From NCBI GenBank assembly GCA_964344765.1, contig CAYFOM010000024.1:1-62201 (forward strand): a stretch of DNA of 62,201 nucleotides, in the 5' to 3' direction. The position numbers and the translations under genes are program-made. Position 1 is the first letter of the stretch. Each line of letters begins with the position of its first letter. Origin of the DNA: JACNIZ01 sp964344765 (lineage in GTDB: Bacteria > Planctomycetota > UBA1135). Below are positions 15,796 through 24,439 of the stretch, piece by piece. Under the pieces are notes generated by a model. The model searched no databases and was not told the origin of the DNA. It saw only the letters and a list, made by a program, of their open reading frames with translations.

Positions 15796-17353
15796 TCAGC
15801 TGCGCAAGGATCAGGTCCAAGTCGCTAAAGGCGCGGGCCTGACCGGCATTGGCGCAGTACTCGAAGGGGTACTGCGCTATGTTTCCATGTTGCTGGTGAC
15901 CCAAAATTATGGGCGCCAAGCATATGGCGTGTTCGGCTTCGTGATGATGCTGAACGAAATGGGTCAGCGCGTTTCGTCGGCCGGTTTGCACGACGGCGTG
16001 ATGCGCAACGTCGCCGTGCATGAAGCCAAAGGCGAGACTTCGCATACGCGCGGCGCAATTTTGTTCGCCGCCAAGCTGATCGTCGGTATCGGCGTGCTTT
16101 ATGCCGTCGGCTTAGGGCTGTTCGCTGATCAAGTCGCTAACCTGCTCGACAGCGGCGAGGCGGCCGATGTGCCGAAGGACATCGTCGCCAAGGTGGTGAT
16201 CATTTCGTGCTTTGCGCTACCGACCACGGCATTGATTATGTTGATGGGTCGCACGCTGCGCGCGTTGAAGGAAATTGGCGCGCAGGTCATCGTGCGCTCG
16301 TTCCTGCAGCCGATTTCGCGGGTGGCGTTGATCCTGCTGTTCTTGCTGATCCTCGGCAACGAAAACATGCAAGGCTTGGCATGGGCCATCGTGCTATCGG
16401 CCGCTTTGTGCGCCGGCGTCGGCATTTGGTTCGTGCATAAACGCATCGGCCTATTCGGAAAAACGAACAGCAGCGAAATCGACAAGCAAGCCTTCCTCAA
16501 GTTTGCAATGCCGCTGGTCGGCGTCGACATCCTGACTTTCTTTTCCCTCAACGCCGACATCTTCCTGCTCGGCAAGATGATGGATTCGCAAGGCGAGCTG
16601 GGCTCCTATATGGCGGTGGTTCGCCTGGTGCCGATTTTGGCGCTGCCGCTGTTCCTGTTTAGCTCACTGCTGACACCGCTGTCGGCCGAACTCTACGGTC
16701 AAAAGCGCATGGACGATTTGCGCCAGCTGTACCGCACATCGGTGCGCTGGATTTTCGCCGTCAGCTTGCCGTTCACGCTGACCGGCGTGATTTGGGCCGA
16801 ACCCATCCTCGGCCACCTCGGTGAAGGCTTTGAAGAAGGTGCGCAGGCATTCATCGTCATCGCGTTGACGTTGATCATCACCGGCTTCGCCAACCCCGCC
16901 GGCTACGCGGTAACGATGGCCGGTTACAGCCGCATCACGCTGATGAACTCGGCGGTGATGCTGGTCGTCGTCGCCGGCCTCGGCTGGTGGCTGATTCCCG
17001 AACATGGAATCCTCGGCGCCGCCATTGCGCGCGCCGGCGCCAACTTGGCGAACTGCATTCTGACCTTGACGCAAGGCTACATCATCCTCGGCCTGCAACC
17101 TATGCAAGCCGCTCTGATCAAACCCGCCATCGCCGCCGCAATCGCCGCGTCCGGCGCATGGGGATTGCTGCAAGCCGACGTTCTAGGCTACAGCCTCGGC
17201 GGCGCGGTGCTCGGTGGCATGGTGATGTCGCTGATCTATACAATTCTCATTGGCTTCCTCGGTTTGACCGATGAAGACAAGCACGTGTTGATGGCAGGTA
17301 GCAAACCGCTGCATGGCGTCGCCAAAAAGGTCGGCCGTTTGGTCGGAAAATAA
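15761..17353 (+). CDS. Lipid-linked oligosaccharide flippase, Wzx type
   Basis: The 530-residue product is a polytopic membrane protein of the polysaccharide-transporter/MATE-like fold with about 12-14 helices. The N-terminal segment GAGLTGIGAVLEGVLRYVSM and LLVTQNYGRQAYGVFGFVMM is typical of Wzx-type exporters, as are DIFLLGKMMDSQGELGSYMA and the long hydrophobic C-terminal half. It would move undecaprenyl-linked repeat units to the periplasmic face. Its ATG at 15761 lies inside the preceding gene, giving a 35-bp overlap. The ligase gene follows after 3 bp. Substrate specificity cannot be read from the sequence. Confidence 0.9.
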   Translation: MSEAKSASANADQLRKDQVQVAKGAGLTGIGAVLEGVLRYVSMLLVTQNYGRQAYGVFGFVMMLNEMGQRVSSAGLHDGVMRNVAVHEAKGETSHTRGAILFAAKLIVGIGVLYAVGLGLFADQVANLLDSGEAADVPKDIVAKVVIISCFALPTTALIMLMGRTLRALKEIGAQVIVRSFLQPISRVALILLFLLILGNENMQGLAWAIVLSAALCAGVGIWFVHKRIGLFGKTNSSEIDKQAFLKFAMPLVGVDILTFFSLNADIFLLGKMMDSQGELGSYMAVVRLVPILALPLFLFSSLLTPLSAELYGQKRMDDLRQLYRTSVRWIFAVSLPFTLTGVIWAEPILGHLGEGFEEGAQAFIVIALTLIITGFANPAGYAVTMAGYSRITLMNSAVMLVVVAGLGWWLIPEHGILGAAIARAGANLANCILTLTQGYIILGLQPMQAALIKPAIAAAIAASGAWGLLQADVLGYSLGGAVLGGMVMSLIYTILIGFLGLTDEDKHVLMAGSKPLHGVAKKVGRLVGK

Positions 17354-17356
17354 CTC

Positions 17357-18829
17357 ATGCCTTACCCCCGCTCACTGGGCCGTTGGATCATGATCACGCT
17401 TTTCATGGCGGGATTGGGCGCGGCGTGGGCGTTGTTGCTGAACGAAGACAAGGTGTTCTTCCTCAGCATGTTGATTGTCACCTTTGCCGGCATCGGCGTT
17501 GCGATATTCCGCGACCTGGAGCGCATCGCCTTTATTTTCCTGGCGGCGATGATTCCGATTCGCGTATCGGTCAACCTGGCGGCGCCGGCGAAGTATGCGC
17601 GCGCCAAAATGGCCAGTGGCTTTGTACTCACGCTGACCGACTGTTTGATTTTGGTGCTGCTGATCGCCTGGGGCAGGCGCATTCTGCTGCTGCACCAACC
17701 GATCAAGCTGTATCCCAAATTCACCCTACCCGCGCTGTTTTTATGGTTCTGGGTAGCCGTCGCCGGCACGAAAACCGGCAACGACCACGCATCGGGCTTC
17801 GACATGGTGTTTCACTTCACCATCGCCTTCCTGATGTTCTTGTACCTGCTCAACAACCGCTGGCCGCTTAAGGATTACCTGCTTCACGGCGTAGCGGTCT
17901 GCGGCATGCTGGTTTTCGAAGGCATGCTCGGCGTCATTCAGCAGGTCACCGGTTCGAACGCCGGCATGGAAATTCTTGGCGCGCCGACGACCAAGATGGA
18001 CCACAACACCGACTCGCGCATGATGGGCACGGTGCCGTCGTCGAACATGCTCGGCGCGTTGGTCAGCATGATGATCGCGCACCCGGTGTCGATGTTCTTC
18101 TCGAACATGCGCAAGTACAAGTTCATGCAACTTGGCGTGTTGCTGCTGGTCACGCTGACCATTCTCGGCACCAAATCACGCGGTGTTTGGCTGTCGTCGA
18201 CGATCATCTTCAGCTACGGCCTGCTACAGATGTTCCGCATTCGCTTCTCGCGACTGCGCTCGACCATCGCCGTCGGCTGGCTGCTGACCTTCGTCGCCCT
18301 GGTTGCTCTGTCACTGCCGGGCATGACCGACCGCATCTTTAAGCAGGACGGCGGATCGGCGGAAGCGCGTTTGTACATGAACGCGATCGCTTGGAACATG
18401 ATCGAAGCCAAGCCGATCTTCGGTCACGGCTGGAACAACTACACCAAGTACTTCCACTACTACGACGACACCGAAACCCAGCACTCGTACGACTTCCCGT
18501 TCATCGTTCACAACGGCTATCTGTACGTGGCGGTGGAATATGGAATGCCGGCACTACTGTTGCTGCTGTTCATCTGGTTCCGCGTCATCCGATCCACGCT
18601 GCACCGAAGTCCGCGAGGACTCGAATACCAGCAAATGATGGCCTTCTTCCTGCCGCTGATCTTCATTGCGCGCATGCTGCAGGCACCGCTGTACATCAAT
18701 AACCCGATTCTGTCGGTCGAGAACTGGTACTTCCTCGGCTTGTGCGTGGTGTTCAAGGAAATCTGCAAAGAGGACGAAATAGAACGGGCCGAGGGCAGGG
18801 AGCCCGAAAGCTTGGCAACGCAGTTATGA
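17357..18829 (+). CDS. O-antigen ligase / polysaccharide polymerase family protein (Wzy/WaaL)
   Basis: The 490-residue product has about ten to twelve hydrophobic helices (for example LFMAGLGAAWALLLNEDKVF, FHFTIAFLMFLYLLNN, TIAVGWLLTFVALVALSL). A large periplasmic loop between later helices includes KPIFGHGWNNYTKYFHYYDD and FIVHNGYLYVAVEYG. The GHGWNNY and HNGYL segments match the conserved periplasmic loop of the O-antigen ligase family (Wzy_C). It would join repeat units into a polymer or ligate the polymer to an acceptor. Its stop overlaps the deacetylase start as ATGA at 18826-18829. Confidence 0.9.
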   Translation: MPYPRSLGRWIMITLFMAGLGAAWALLLNEDKVFFLSMLIVTFAGIGVAIFRDLERIAFIFLAAMIPIRVSVNLAAPAKYARAKMASGFVLTLTDCLILVLLIAWGRRILLLHQPIKLYPKFTLPALFLWFWVAVAGTKTGNDHASGFDMVFHFTIAFLMFLYLLNNRWPLKDYLLHGVAVCGMLVFEGMLGVIQQVTGSNAGMEILGAPTTKMDHNTDSRMMGTVPSSNMLGALVSMMIAHPVSMFFSNMRKYKFMQLGVLLLVTLTILGTKSRGVWLSSTIIFSYGLLQMFRIRFSRLRSTIAVGWLLTFVALVALSLPGMTDRIFKQDGGSAEARLYMNAIAWNMIEAKPIFGHGWNNYTKYFHYYDDTETQHSYDFPFIVHNGYLYVAVEYGMPALLLLLFIWFRVIRSTLHRSPRGLEYQQMMAFFLPLIFIARMLQAPLYINNPILSVENWYFLGLCVVFKEICKEDEIERAEGREPESLATQL

Positions 18830-20028
18830 CCCTGGTCCCGGTGATGAGCTTTCATAGCGTAGGCGACATAGGCCTGCCCTATGATCTTCGCCATCTGACC
18901 ACGTCGGTCGGCACGTTGGAACGAATCCTGAAATGGCTGAATCGCCACGGATTTGAGTCGCTGACCCACCAACAGCTGTTCAATCACCTCGCCGACGGCA
19001 CGCCGGTACCGAAGAAGTCGCTGGTGCTGGCATTTGACGACGGCTACCTGGATAACTGGGTGTTCGTGCACCCGCTGCTGAAGAAGTACGGGCACCGCGG
19101 CGTGATTTACATCACCGGTGAGTTTGTCGACCGCAGCGAGGGTTGCCGTCCGACGCTGGAAGATGTTTGGCGCGGCGATGTGCAGCGCGAGGATTTGCCT
19201 GGTTTGGGCTACTGCAACTGGTCCGAGTTGCGGGCGATGTCGGAGGCCGGCACGTTGGAGGTGCAATCGCACCTGATGACGCATTCTTGGCATGCGGTAT
19301 CGGACAAGATTGTGGGTTTCCACAATCCTTCTCAGCCCTGGTACTGGGAGGCTTGGAACCGCGATACCGAGGCCAAGCCCGGTTGGTTGGACTGGAGCCG
19401 CGCGGATTTGGATGGCCGCATTCCGTGGGGAGCGCCGGTGTATGAAAACGCCCGCACCCATACTGCGCCGCGTTGCACGCCCGATCCGAAGGTGGAGCAG
19501 GAACTCAGCGTGCGAGTTGCCGAGTTCGCGGCGGCCAATGGCGGATCTGTCGGCGGCAACCACCCATTTTTTGCTCAGCCCGATTGGCAACAGCAGCTGC
19601 AAACCTGGGCAGCCGAGATCGACGCCGCGCCAGCTGAATTCGAAAGTCGCGAAGACTTCGAGAAGCGCTTCGAGTGGGAATGCTCGGAATCGCGTCGGCT
19701 AATTGAACAGCACATTCCTTCGCAGAAAGGCAACTTCATGTGCTGGCCAGGCGGTCGTTACGATGCGCGCTTGCAGGAGCTTGCGCTCAAGCATTACGAC
19801 GCGACCTTCACCACCGACCACGGTGTGACCAAGCACGGCGAAGACCCGACGTTGATTCAGCGCAGTTTCTTCGCCCAACGCAGCGCCGAAGTCATGGGAT
19901 CGGATTATCCGTCGTTCCTGCATTTCGTCGGCCGCATGCAGCGTCTGCGCGGCCACGGCATTTACAAGCTTCATACCTTTATCGCAAACCGGCTTATCAA
20001 CCGCGCCGCACAACGCAAAGACGGTTGA
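18826..20028 (+). CDS. Polysaccharide deacetylase family protein (NodB-like, CE4)
   Basis: The ATG at 18826 overlaps the upstream stop and gives MTLVPVMSFHSVGD; the frame upstream of it lies inside the preceding gene. The NodB-type barrel shows motif 1 at LVLAFDDGYLDNW (Asp pair, catalytic and metal-binding), motif 2 around QSHLMTHSWHAV (HxxxH zinc site) and a later FMCWPGGRYDARLQELAL (motif 3 type, Gly-Arg-Tyr). Between motifs 2 and 3 there is an insert of about 170 residues, with WYWEAWNRD and NAVARE-less, Trp/Asp-rich sequence, longer than in simple CE4 enzymes. It probably removes N-acetyl or O-acetyl groups from the nascent polysaccharide. No export signal is visible, so a cytoplasmic site is possible. 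Confidence 0.88.
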   Translation: MTLVPVMSFHSVGDIGLPYDLRHLTTSVGTLERILKWLNRHGFESLTHQQLFNHLADGTPVPKKSLVLAFDDGYLDNWVFVHPLLKKYGHRGVIYITGEFVDRSEGCRPTLEDVWRGDVQREDLPGLGYCNWSELRAMSEAGTLEVQSHLMTHSWHAVSDKIVGFHNPSQPWYWEAWNRDTEAKPGWLDWSRADLDGRIPWGAPVYENARTHTAPRCTPDPKVEQELSVRVAEFAAANGGSVGGNHPFFAQPDWQQQLQTWAAEIDAAPAEFESREDFEKRFEWECSESRRLIEQHIPSQKGNFMCWPGGRYDARLQELALKHYDATFTTDHGVTKHGEDPTLIQRSFFAQRSAEVMGSDYPSFLHFVGRMQRLRGHGIYKLHTFIANRLINRAAQRKDG

Positions 20029-20056
20029 ATCACCGGCCCCACACGCAAAACCGAAA

Positions 20057-21241
20057 ATGAGCTCTGAACCCCTACGAGTGATTCAAATGATCCCTGACCT
20101 GCGGGTCGGCGGTGCCGAGCGCGTCGCCGTGACGCTGGCCAACGGTTTGGCCGAACGCGGCCACGAGGTCATGCTGCTGGCGATCAAAGGTGGCGGCGCG
20201 CAGGAAATTCACGTGCGCAAGGATTTGGGCGTGGATTTGCGCATTTTGGGCATTCAGCGCGACTCGATTAAGCGGCCGTTCAAGTTCATGAAGAGCATGA
20301 AGCAGCTGCGCGGATCGATTTGCGACATCTTTGAGGACTTCAAGCCGGATGTGATCAACACTCACATTCCCGAGGATGATTTGGTCGCGTCGGATTGCGT
20401 GAAGCGCACTGGGATTGGCGTGCATGTGCCGCTGGTGCAGTCGCTGATGTTCCATATCCACCGTGATGGACTGGACTTCCGCACGCGCATGCGGCTGAAA
20501 ATGATGCGCAAGATGTTCTACCGCTCCGGCGTGACGCTGGCGGTGAGCAGTGGCGTCGCCAAGCAGATCACCTTGCTGACCGGGCTGCCGGCCGAGCGCA
20601 TGGAGGTGCTGCACAACGTCACCGATATTCGCGCTTACGCCGAGCTGCCGAGCAAGGAAGAAGCGCGCAAAAACCTCGGCCTGGATCCAAATCGCCCGGT
20701 GGTTGGCGGCTTAGGCCGCTTGCACCCGGCGAAGAACTTCCCGATGTTCGTGCGCGCCAGCAAGGCGATTCTTGAGAAGCACCCGGATGTGCAATTCATG
20801 ATCATCGGCGAAGGCGATCAGCGCGGCAAAATCGAAGCGGCGATGAAAGAAGCCGAGGTCGGCGGTTCATGGACCCTGCTCGGTCAGCGCAACGACGTAC
20901 CGCAGTGCTTGGCCGCCGCCGACATCTTCGTGCAGTCGTCTGATTACGAAGGCTTCCCAGTCGCCGTCGTCGAAGCGATGGCCGCCGGTCTGCAGATCGT
21001 CGCCACCGACGTCGCGTCGCTTGGCGAAGTGGTGCAAGACGGCACTCACGCGCTGCTGGTCGACGCCGGCGCGCAAGAAGATTTGTCGGCGCGCGTCATC
21101 GACCTGCTCGACAACCCGGAAAAAGGCGAAGCCTTGGCAGCTGCTGCCAAAGATTTGGCCTGGTCTTACTACAATATCGACGCCTACATTCAGCGCGCCG
21201 AAGGCTTCTTGCGTGGCGCAATCGCTTCGAAAAATGGCTGA
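20057..21241 (+). CDS. Glycosyltransferase, GT4 family
   Basis: The 394-residue product has the GT-B fold. The N-terminal domain opens with VIQMIPDLRVGGAERVAVTL, the classic sugar-acceptor side of GT4 enzymes. The C-terminal donor-binding domain has PVVGGLGRLHPAKNFPMFVR, FMIIGEGDQRGKIE, SSDYEGFPVAVVEAMAAGLQ (the EGFP/E7 region) and VATDVASLGEVV. It is likely a retaining transferase that adds one sugar to the lipid-linked repeat unit at the cytoplasmic face. The stop overlaps the next glycosyltransferase start by 8 bp (21234-21241), so both are probably co-translated. Donor and acceptor are unknown. Confidence 0.92.
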   Translation: MSSEPLRVIQMIPDLRVGGAERVAVTLANGLAERGHEVMLLAIKGGGAQEIHVRKDLGVDLRILGIQRDSIKRPFKFMKSMKQLRGSICDIFEDFKPDVINTHIPEDDLVASDCVKRTGIGVHVPLVQSLMFHIHRDGLDFRTRMRLKMMRKMFYRSGVTLAVSSGVAKQITLLTGLPAERMEVLHNVTDIRAYAELPSKEEARKNLGLDPNRPVVGGLGRLHPAKNFPMFVRASKAILEKHPDVQFMIIGEGDQRGKIEAAMKEAEVGGSWTLLGQRNDVPQCLAAADIFVQSSDYEGFPVAVVEAMAAGLQIVATDVASLGEVVQDGTHALLVDAGAQEDLSARVIDLLDNPEKGEALAAAAKDLAWSYYNIDAYIQRAEGFLRGAIASKNG

Positions 21242-22397
21242 TTCCGGTCCCCTCCCCGCCGGACGCAAACTCCGCGTTGCGTTCATTACCACGTCGATGA
21301 TCGTCGGCGGTCAGGAGCGCGTCGTCATGGACGTTGCCAACAACATGGACCGCGACCGTTTCGACGTCGCGCTGTTGCTGACCAAGGACCGCGGACCGCT
21401 GTGTGATTTCATCGAAGATCACGTCGAGGTGGTCGAAGAATTCCGCCGCGGCAAACTCGGCGCTTTTTTAGCGCTGGGGCGGATTACCGCGTGGATGAAG
21501 CAGTGGAAGCCGGATTGTGTGTTCACCGTCGGCACCGGCGACAAATTCTTCCTCGGCCGACTGGCGGCGCAACGCTGCAACGTGCCGGTGATCATTTCCG
21601 GGCTGCATTGCACGCCTGGGCCGGAGCACATCGGCCGCACGATTTTGGGCAAGTGGAACAAGAAGCTGATGCACTTGAACCACCAAGTCGTGACGGTGAC
21701 GCACGATATGGCGGACTACCTGTTCGAGCACGAAGATTACCCGCGGGATATGACCACGGTGATTCCGAACGGCGTCGACACCGAGCGTTTTAAGCCGCAT
21801 GAACCGCCGGCGGCGCTGCGCGAGGAGCTGGGACTGCCTGTGGGCAGCAAGGTGGCGTCGATCATTGCCGCGTTGCGTACCGAAAAACGCCACGATTTGT
21901 TCCTGCAGGCGGCGCGACTGGTGGTCGACAAACTGCCCGACGCCAAGTTCCTGATCGTCGGCGACGGCCCGTCGCGCGGCGAGTTCGAGCAGCAGGCAAA
22001 AGAGCTGAAACTGACCGAAAACGTGCAGTTTCTCGGTGCTCGCCACGACATCCCCGAGATCCAAGCGATTTCGTCGGTGGTGTGCCTGGCATCGACCGAT
22101 GTCGAAAGCGCACCGATCTGCATGCTCGAAGCGCTGGCTTCGGGCCGCCCACAAGTGGCAACATCTATTGGCGGCATCCCAAAAATTGTCGATGATGGGG
22201 TCACCGGCTTTCTCGCCCCCCCGGGCGACGTTCCTGCGCTAGCCGAAAAAATCACAACTATTCTCGCCGACGACGACCTCGCCGCCCGCATGCGCGACGC
22301 CTCGCGCCAGCGTGCGCTGGATAAGTTCTCGGTCGAGCGCATGGTGCAAGGCCACGAGGAACTGATCGTCCGGCTCTACGAGCAGCAAACGCGATGA
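21234..22397 (+). CDS. Glycosyltransferase, GT4 family
   Basis: The protein starts at ATG 21234 (MADSGPLPAGRKLRVAFITT); earlier in-frame codons lie inside the preceding gene. It is about 387 residues with the GT-B signatures MIVGGQERVVMDVANNM at the N terminus, then VASIIAALRTEKRHDLFLQA, FLIVGDGPSRGEFE, STDVESAPICMLEALASGRP and ATSIGGIPKIVDDGVTGFL. The last three form the donor-nucleotide site. It adds another residue to the repeat unit, with unknown specificity. The stop overlaps the start of the first tandem sulfatase-like gene (ATGA at 22394-22397). Confidence 0.92.
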   Translation: MADSGPLPAGRKLRVAFITTSMIVGGQERVVMDVANNMDRDRFDVALLLTKDRGPLCDFIEDHVEVVEEFRRGKLGAFLALGRITAWMKQWKPDCVFTVGTGDKFFLGRLAAQRCNVPVIISGLHCTPGPEHIGRTILGKWNKKLMHLNHQVVTVTHDMADYLFEHEDYPRDMTTVIPNGVDTERFKPHEPPAALREELGLPVGSKVASIIAALRTEKRHDLFLQAARLVVDKLPDAKFLIVGDGPSRGEFEQQAKELKLTENVQFLGARHDIPEIQAISSVVCLASTDVESAPICMLEALASGRPQVATSIGGIPKIVDDGVTGFLAPPGDVPALAEKITTILADDDLAARMRDASRQRALDKFSVERMVQGHEELIVRLYEQQTR

Positions 22398-24421
22398 AGA
22401 AACTGATCGATACCCTTGGCTTGACCTTCCTGTTCGGCGCTCTAATTGGCGCGCTGGAGGGGTTGGGGGTCATGGTTTTCCTTGAGCTCCGCTTCCACTC
22501 ACCGGTCGGCGAAATGTTCGACATCGAAGTGGTCTACGGACTTCTTTGCTTGGCATTGCTGCCCATCGCGTGGTTGATGGCAACTCTGCTTCGACTGCCG
22601 CGCAAAGCCGGTGCCGAATTAGCCGGCTGGAGCTTCCTCGGCCTGGCTTGGATCATTACGAATTGGTGGGTCCAAGGCGAAGTTCTGCGCAACATTCCGA
22701 TTACTAGCATGCGCTCACTGGCCGTATTGCTGGGAACCACGGTAATCGTCTTCGGGCTGCACTGGCTGATTCGCAAAACGCAGGGCAAAAAGACATTTGG
22801 TGCGTTGGTCGCATCTCTGGTGGCGCTGCCGTTGCTTGCACATTTCACCCTGCAAGCCCCGCAACAGACGCCAGGTTCTCCGGCCAGTCAAGCCGACATG
22901 CCGGACATCACTGTGGTGGTGATCGATACCTTGCGCGCCGATCACCTGGGCACCTACGGCTATAAGCGCGAGGACGGCGAGGAAACTTCACCGTTCATCG
23001 ATAGCTTGGCTGAACAGGGTGTGGTGTTTGAAAGTGCTTGGTCACAAGCCCCATGGACGCGGCCGTCGATGGCTTCGTTGCACTCCGGGTTGTTCTGCAG
23101 TGGCCACTCCGTCAACGAGTCCTTTGATACGCTTCCGCCAGCGGTCACGACCATGGCCGAGATGGCGTTGGAGCAGGGATACCGCACAGCCGGCTTCTCG
23201 GCCAATGCCAACGTCGGCGTGACTTATGGGTTTGGGCAAGGCTTTGAGCAGTTATGGACTGTAGGCCAGCAACGGTCCTTGGCCTCGTTTTCACGCTGGG
23301 GTGAGTTGCAGCACAAGGTTGTCAACAAGATCTTGCACGGTTTCCTTTGGGATGGCGACGATTACGCCGAACTCGTGAACAAAGAGACCTTTGAGTGGCT
23401 CGATTCAGTGGCCGATGACGATCGCCCGAAGTTCACCTACGTGCATTACATCGACCCGCACACTCCTTACACCCCACCGGAGGGCGGATGGTATTTCTCC
23501 ACTGGACCGGATGATCTATCCGTGATGGAGCCATTCATGAGCCAGCGTGGCAAGGGGTTTGAGTTCCCCTTCGGCGCATACGATGACCCGGGCAAGGAGA
23601 TCGTCGACTTGGTCATCAAGGCTTACGACGCGGAGATCCGCTACGTCGATACCGAACTAAAAAACCTTATCGACAAGCTTAAGAACTTGGGCCAGCTCGA
23701 TGAGAACGATTGGCTGTTCATCACTGCCGACCATGGCGAAGAGTTCTACGAGCGTGGCGGCTGGGGTCATGGCCACTCGCTGTTTGAAGATCAAATCCAC
23801 GTTCCACTGATCGTGCTGGGTCCCGACATGGGCAAAGGATTGCGTCAACCGCAAGAGGTGAATTTGCTTGATGTTCACACCACCATCGGCGACATCACCG
23901 GCTATTCGCCGATGCCGGCTTCACCCGGCGCCTCTTTGCGCCCGCTAGGTGACGGCCAACGCCACACCGAAGGCAATCAGGAACGCATCTTGTACTCCGA
24001 ACGCCTGCAGGGAACTCGCCAGCTTTACGCGGTGCGTCAAGGTAATCTGAAAATGATTGAGCGGCCAGATGACGAAGCTCGTGCCGCAGATCCAGATTCT
24101 CTTGACACCATCACCATGTGGTTCGACCTAGAAGCCAATCCCTCCGAGGACCCCGGCTTTGATTTCCGCGATTTGATCGAAGGGCCAAATTCTAAATGGC
24201 GTGAATTGCCGCCATTCCAAGATCCACCCGATGAACTTAGCGGCATGATGGTCCATGCCCGTGGGCCGGATATGGCACTGAAGGGTGCCGTCGAGGGCGC
24301 GACTGCCCGCATGACACCGGCTGAAATTCAAGCCCTGATTGAAATGGGCTACCTCACCAAGGACGGTAAAGCCATTCATGGTGGCGCCGGCTTTAAGGCA
24401 ACCAGCGACGAAAACGATTAA
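22394..24421 (+). CDS. Membrane sulfatase-like protein, first of a tandem pair (Thr nucleophile position)
   Basis: The 675-residue product has about five N-terminal membrane helices in residues 1-155 and a long extracytoplasmic sulfatase-fold domain. VVVIDTLRADHLGTYGY is the first metal strand, WTRPSMASLHSG the nucleophile segment and FITADHGEEFYERGGWGHGH the second metal site with its Gly-His rich tail. Thr222 replaces the formylglycine Cys, and Arg precedes the Pro (T-R-P-S). The C-terminal end (AEIQALIEMGYL) is a short helix also found in the neighbour at 24440. It lies inside the polysaccharide operon. Glycan phosphotransfer or sulfo/phospho-ester hydrolysis at the cell surface are both possible. 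Confidence 0.87.
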   Translation: MKKLIDTLGLTFLFGALIGALEGLGVMVFLELRFHSPVGEMFDIEVVYGLLCLALLPIAWLMATLLRLPRKAGAELAGWSFLGLAWIITNWWVQGEVLRNIPITSMRSLAVLLGTTVIVFGLHWLIRKTQGKKTFGALVASLVALPLLAHFTLQAPQQTPGSPASQADMPDITVVVIDTLRADHLGTYGYKREDGEETSPFIDSLAEQGVVFESAWSQAPWTRPSMASLHSGLFCSGHSVNESFDTLPPAVTTMAEMALEQGYRTAGFSANANVGVTYGFGQGFEQLWTVGQQRSLASFSRWGELQHKVVNKILHGFLWDGDDYAELVNKETFEWLDSVADDDRPKFTYVHYIDPHTPYTPPEGGWYFSTGPDDLSVMEPFMSQRGKGFEFPFGAYDDPGKEIVDLVIKAYDAEIRYVDTELKNLIDKLKNLGQLDENDWLFITADHGEEFYERGGWGHGHSLFEDQIHVPLIVLGPDMGKGLRQPQEVNLLDVHTTIGDITGYSPMPASPGASLRPLGDGQRHTEGNQERILYSERLQGTRQLYAVRQGNLKMIERPDDEARAADPDSLDTITMWFDLEANPSEDPGFDFRDLIEGPNSKWRELPPFQDPPDELSGMMVHARGPDMALKGAVEGATARMTPAEIQALIEMGYLTKDGKAIHGGAGFKATSDEND

Positions 24422-24439
24422 TACCATTCCTGTCTTCCA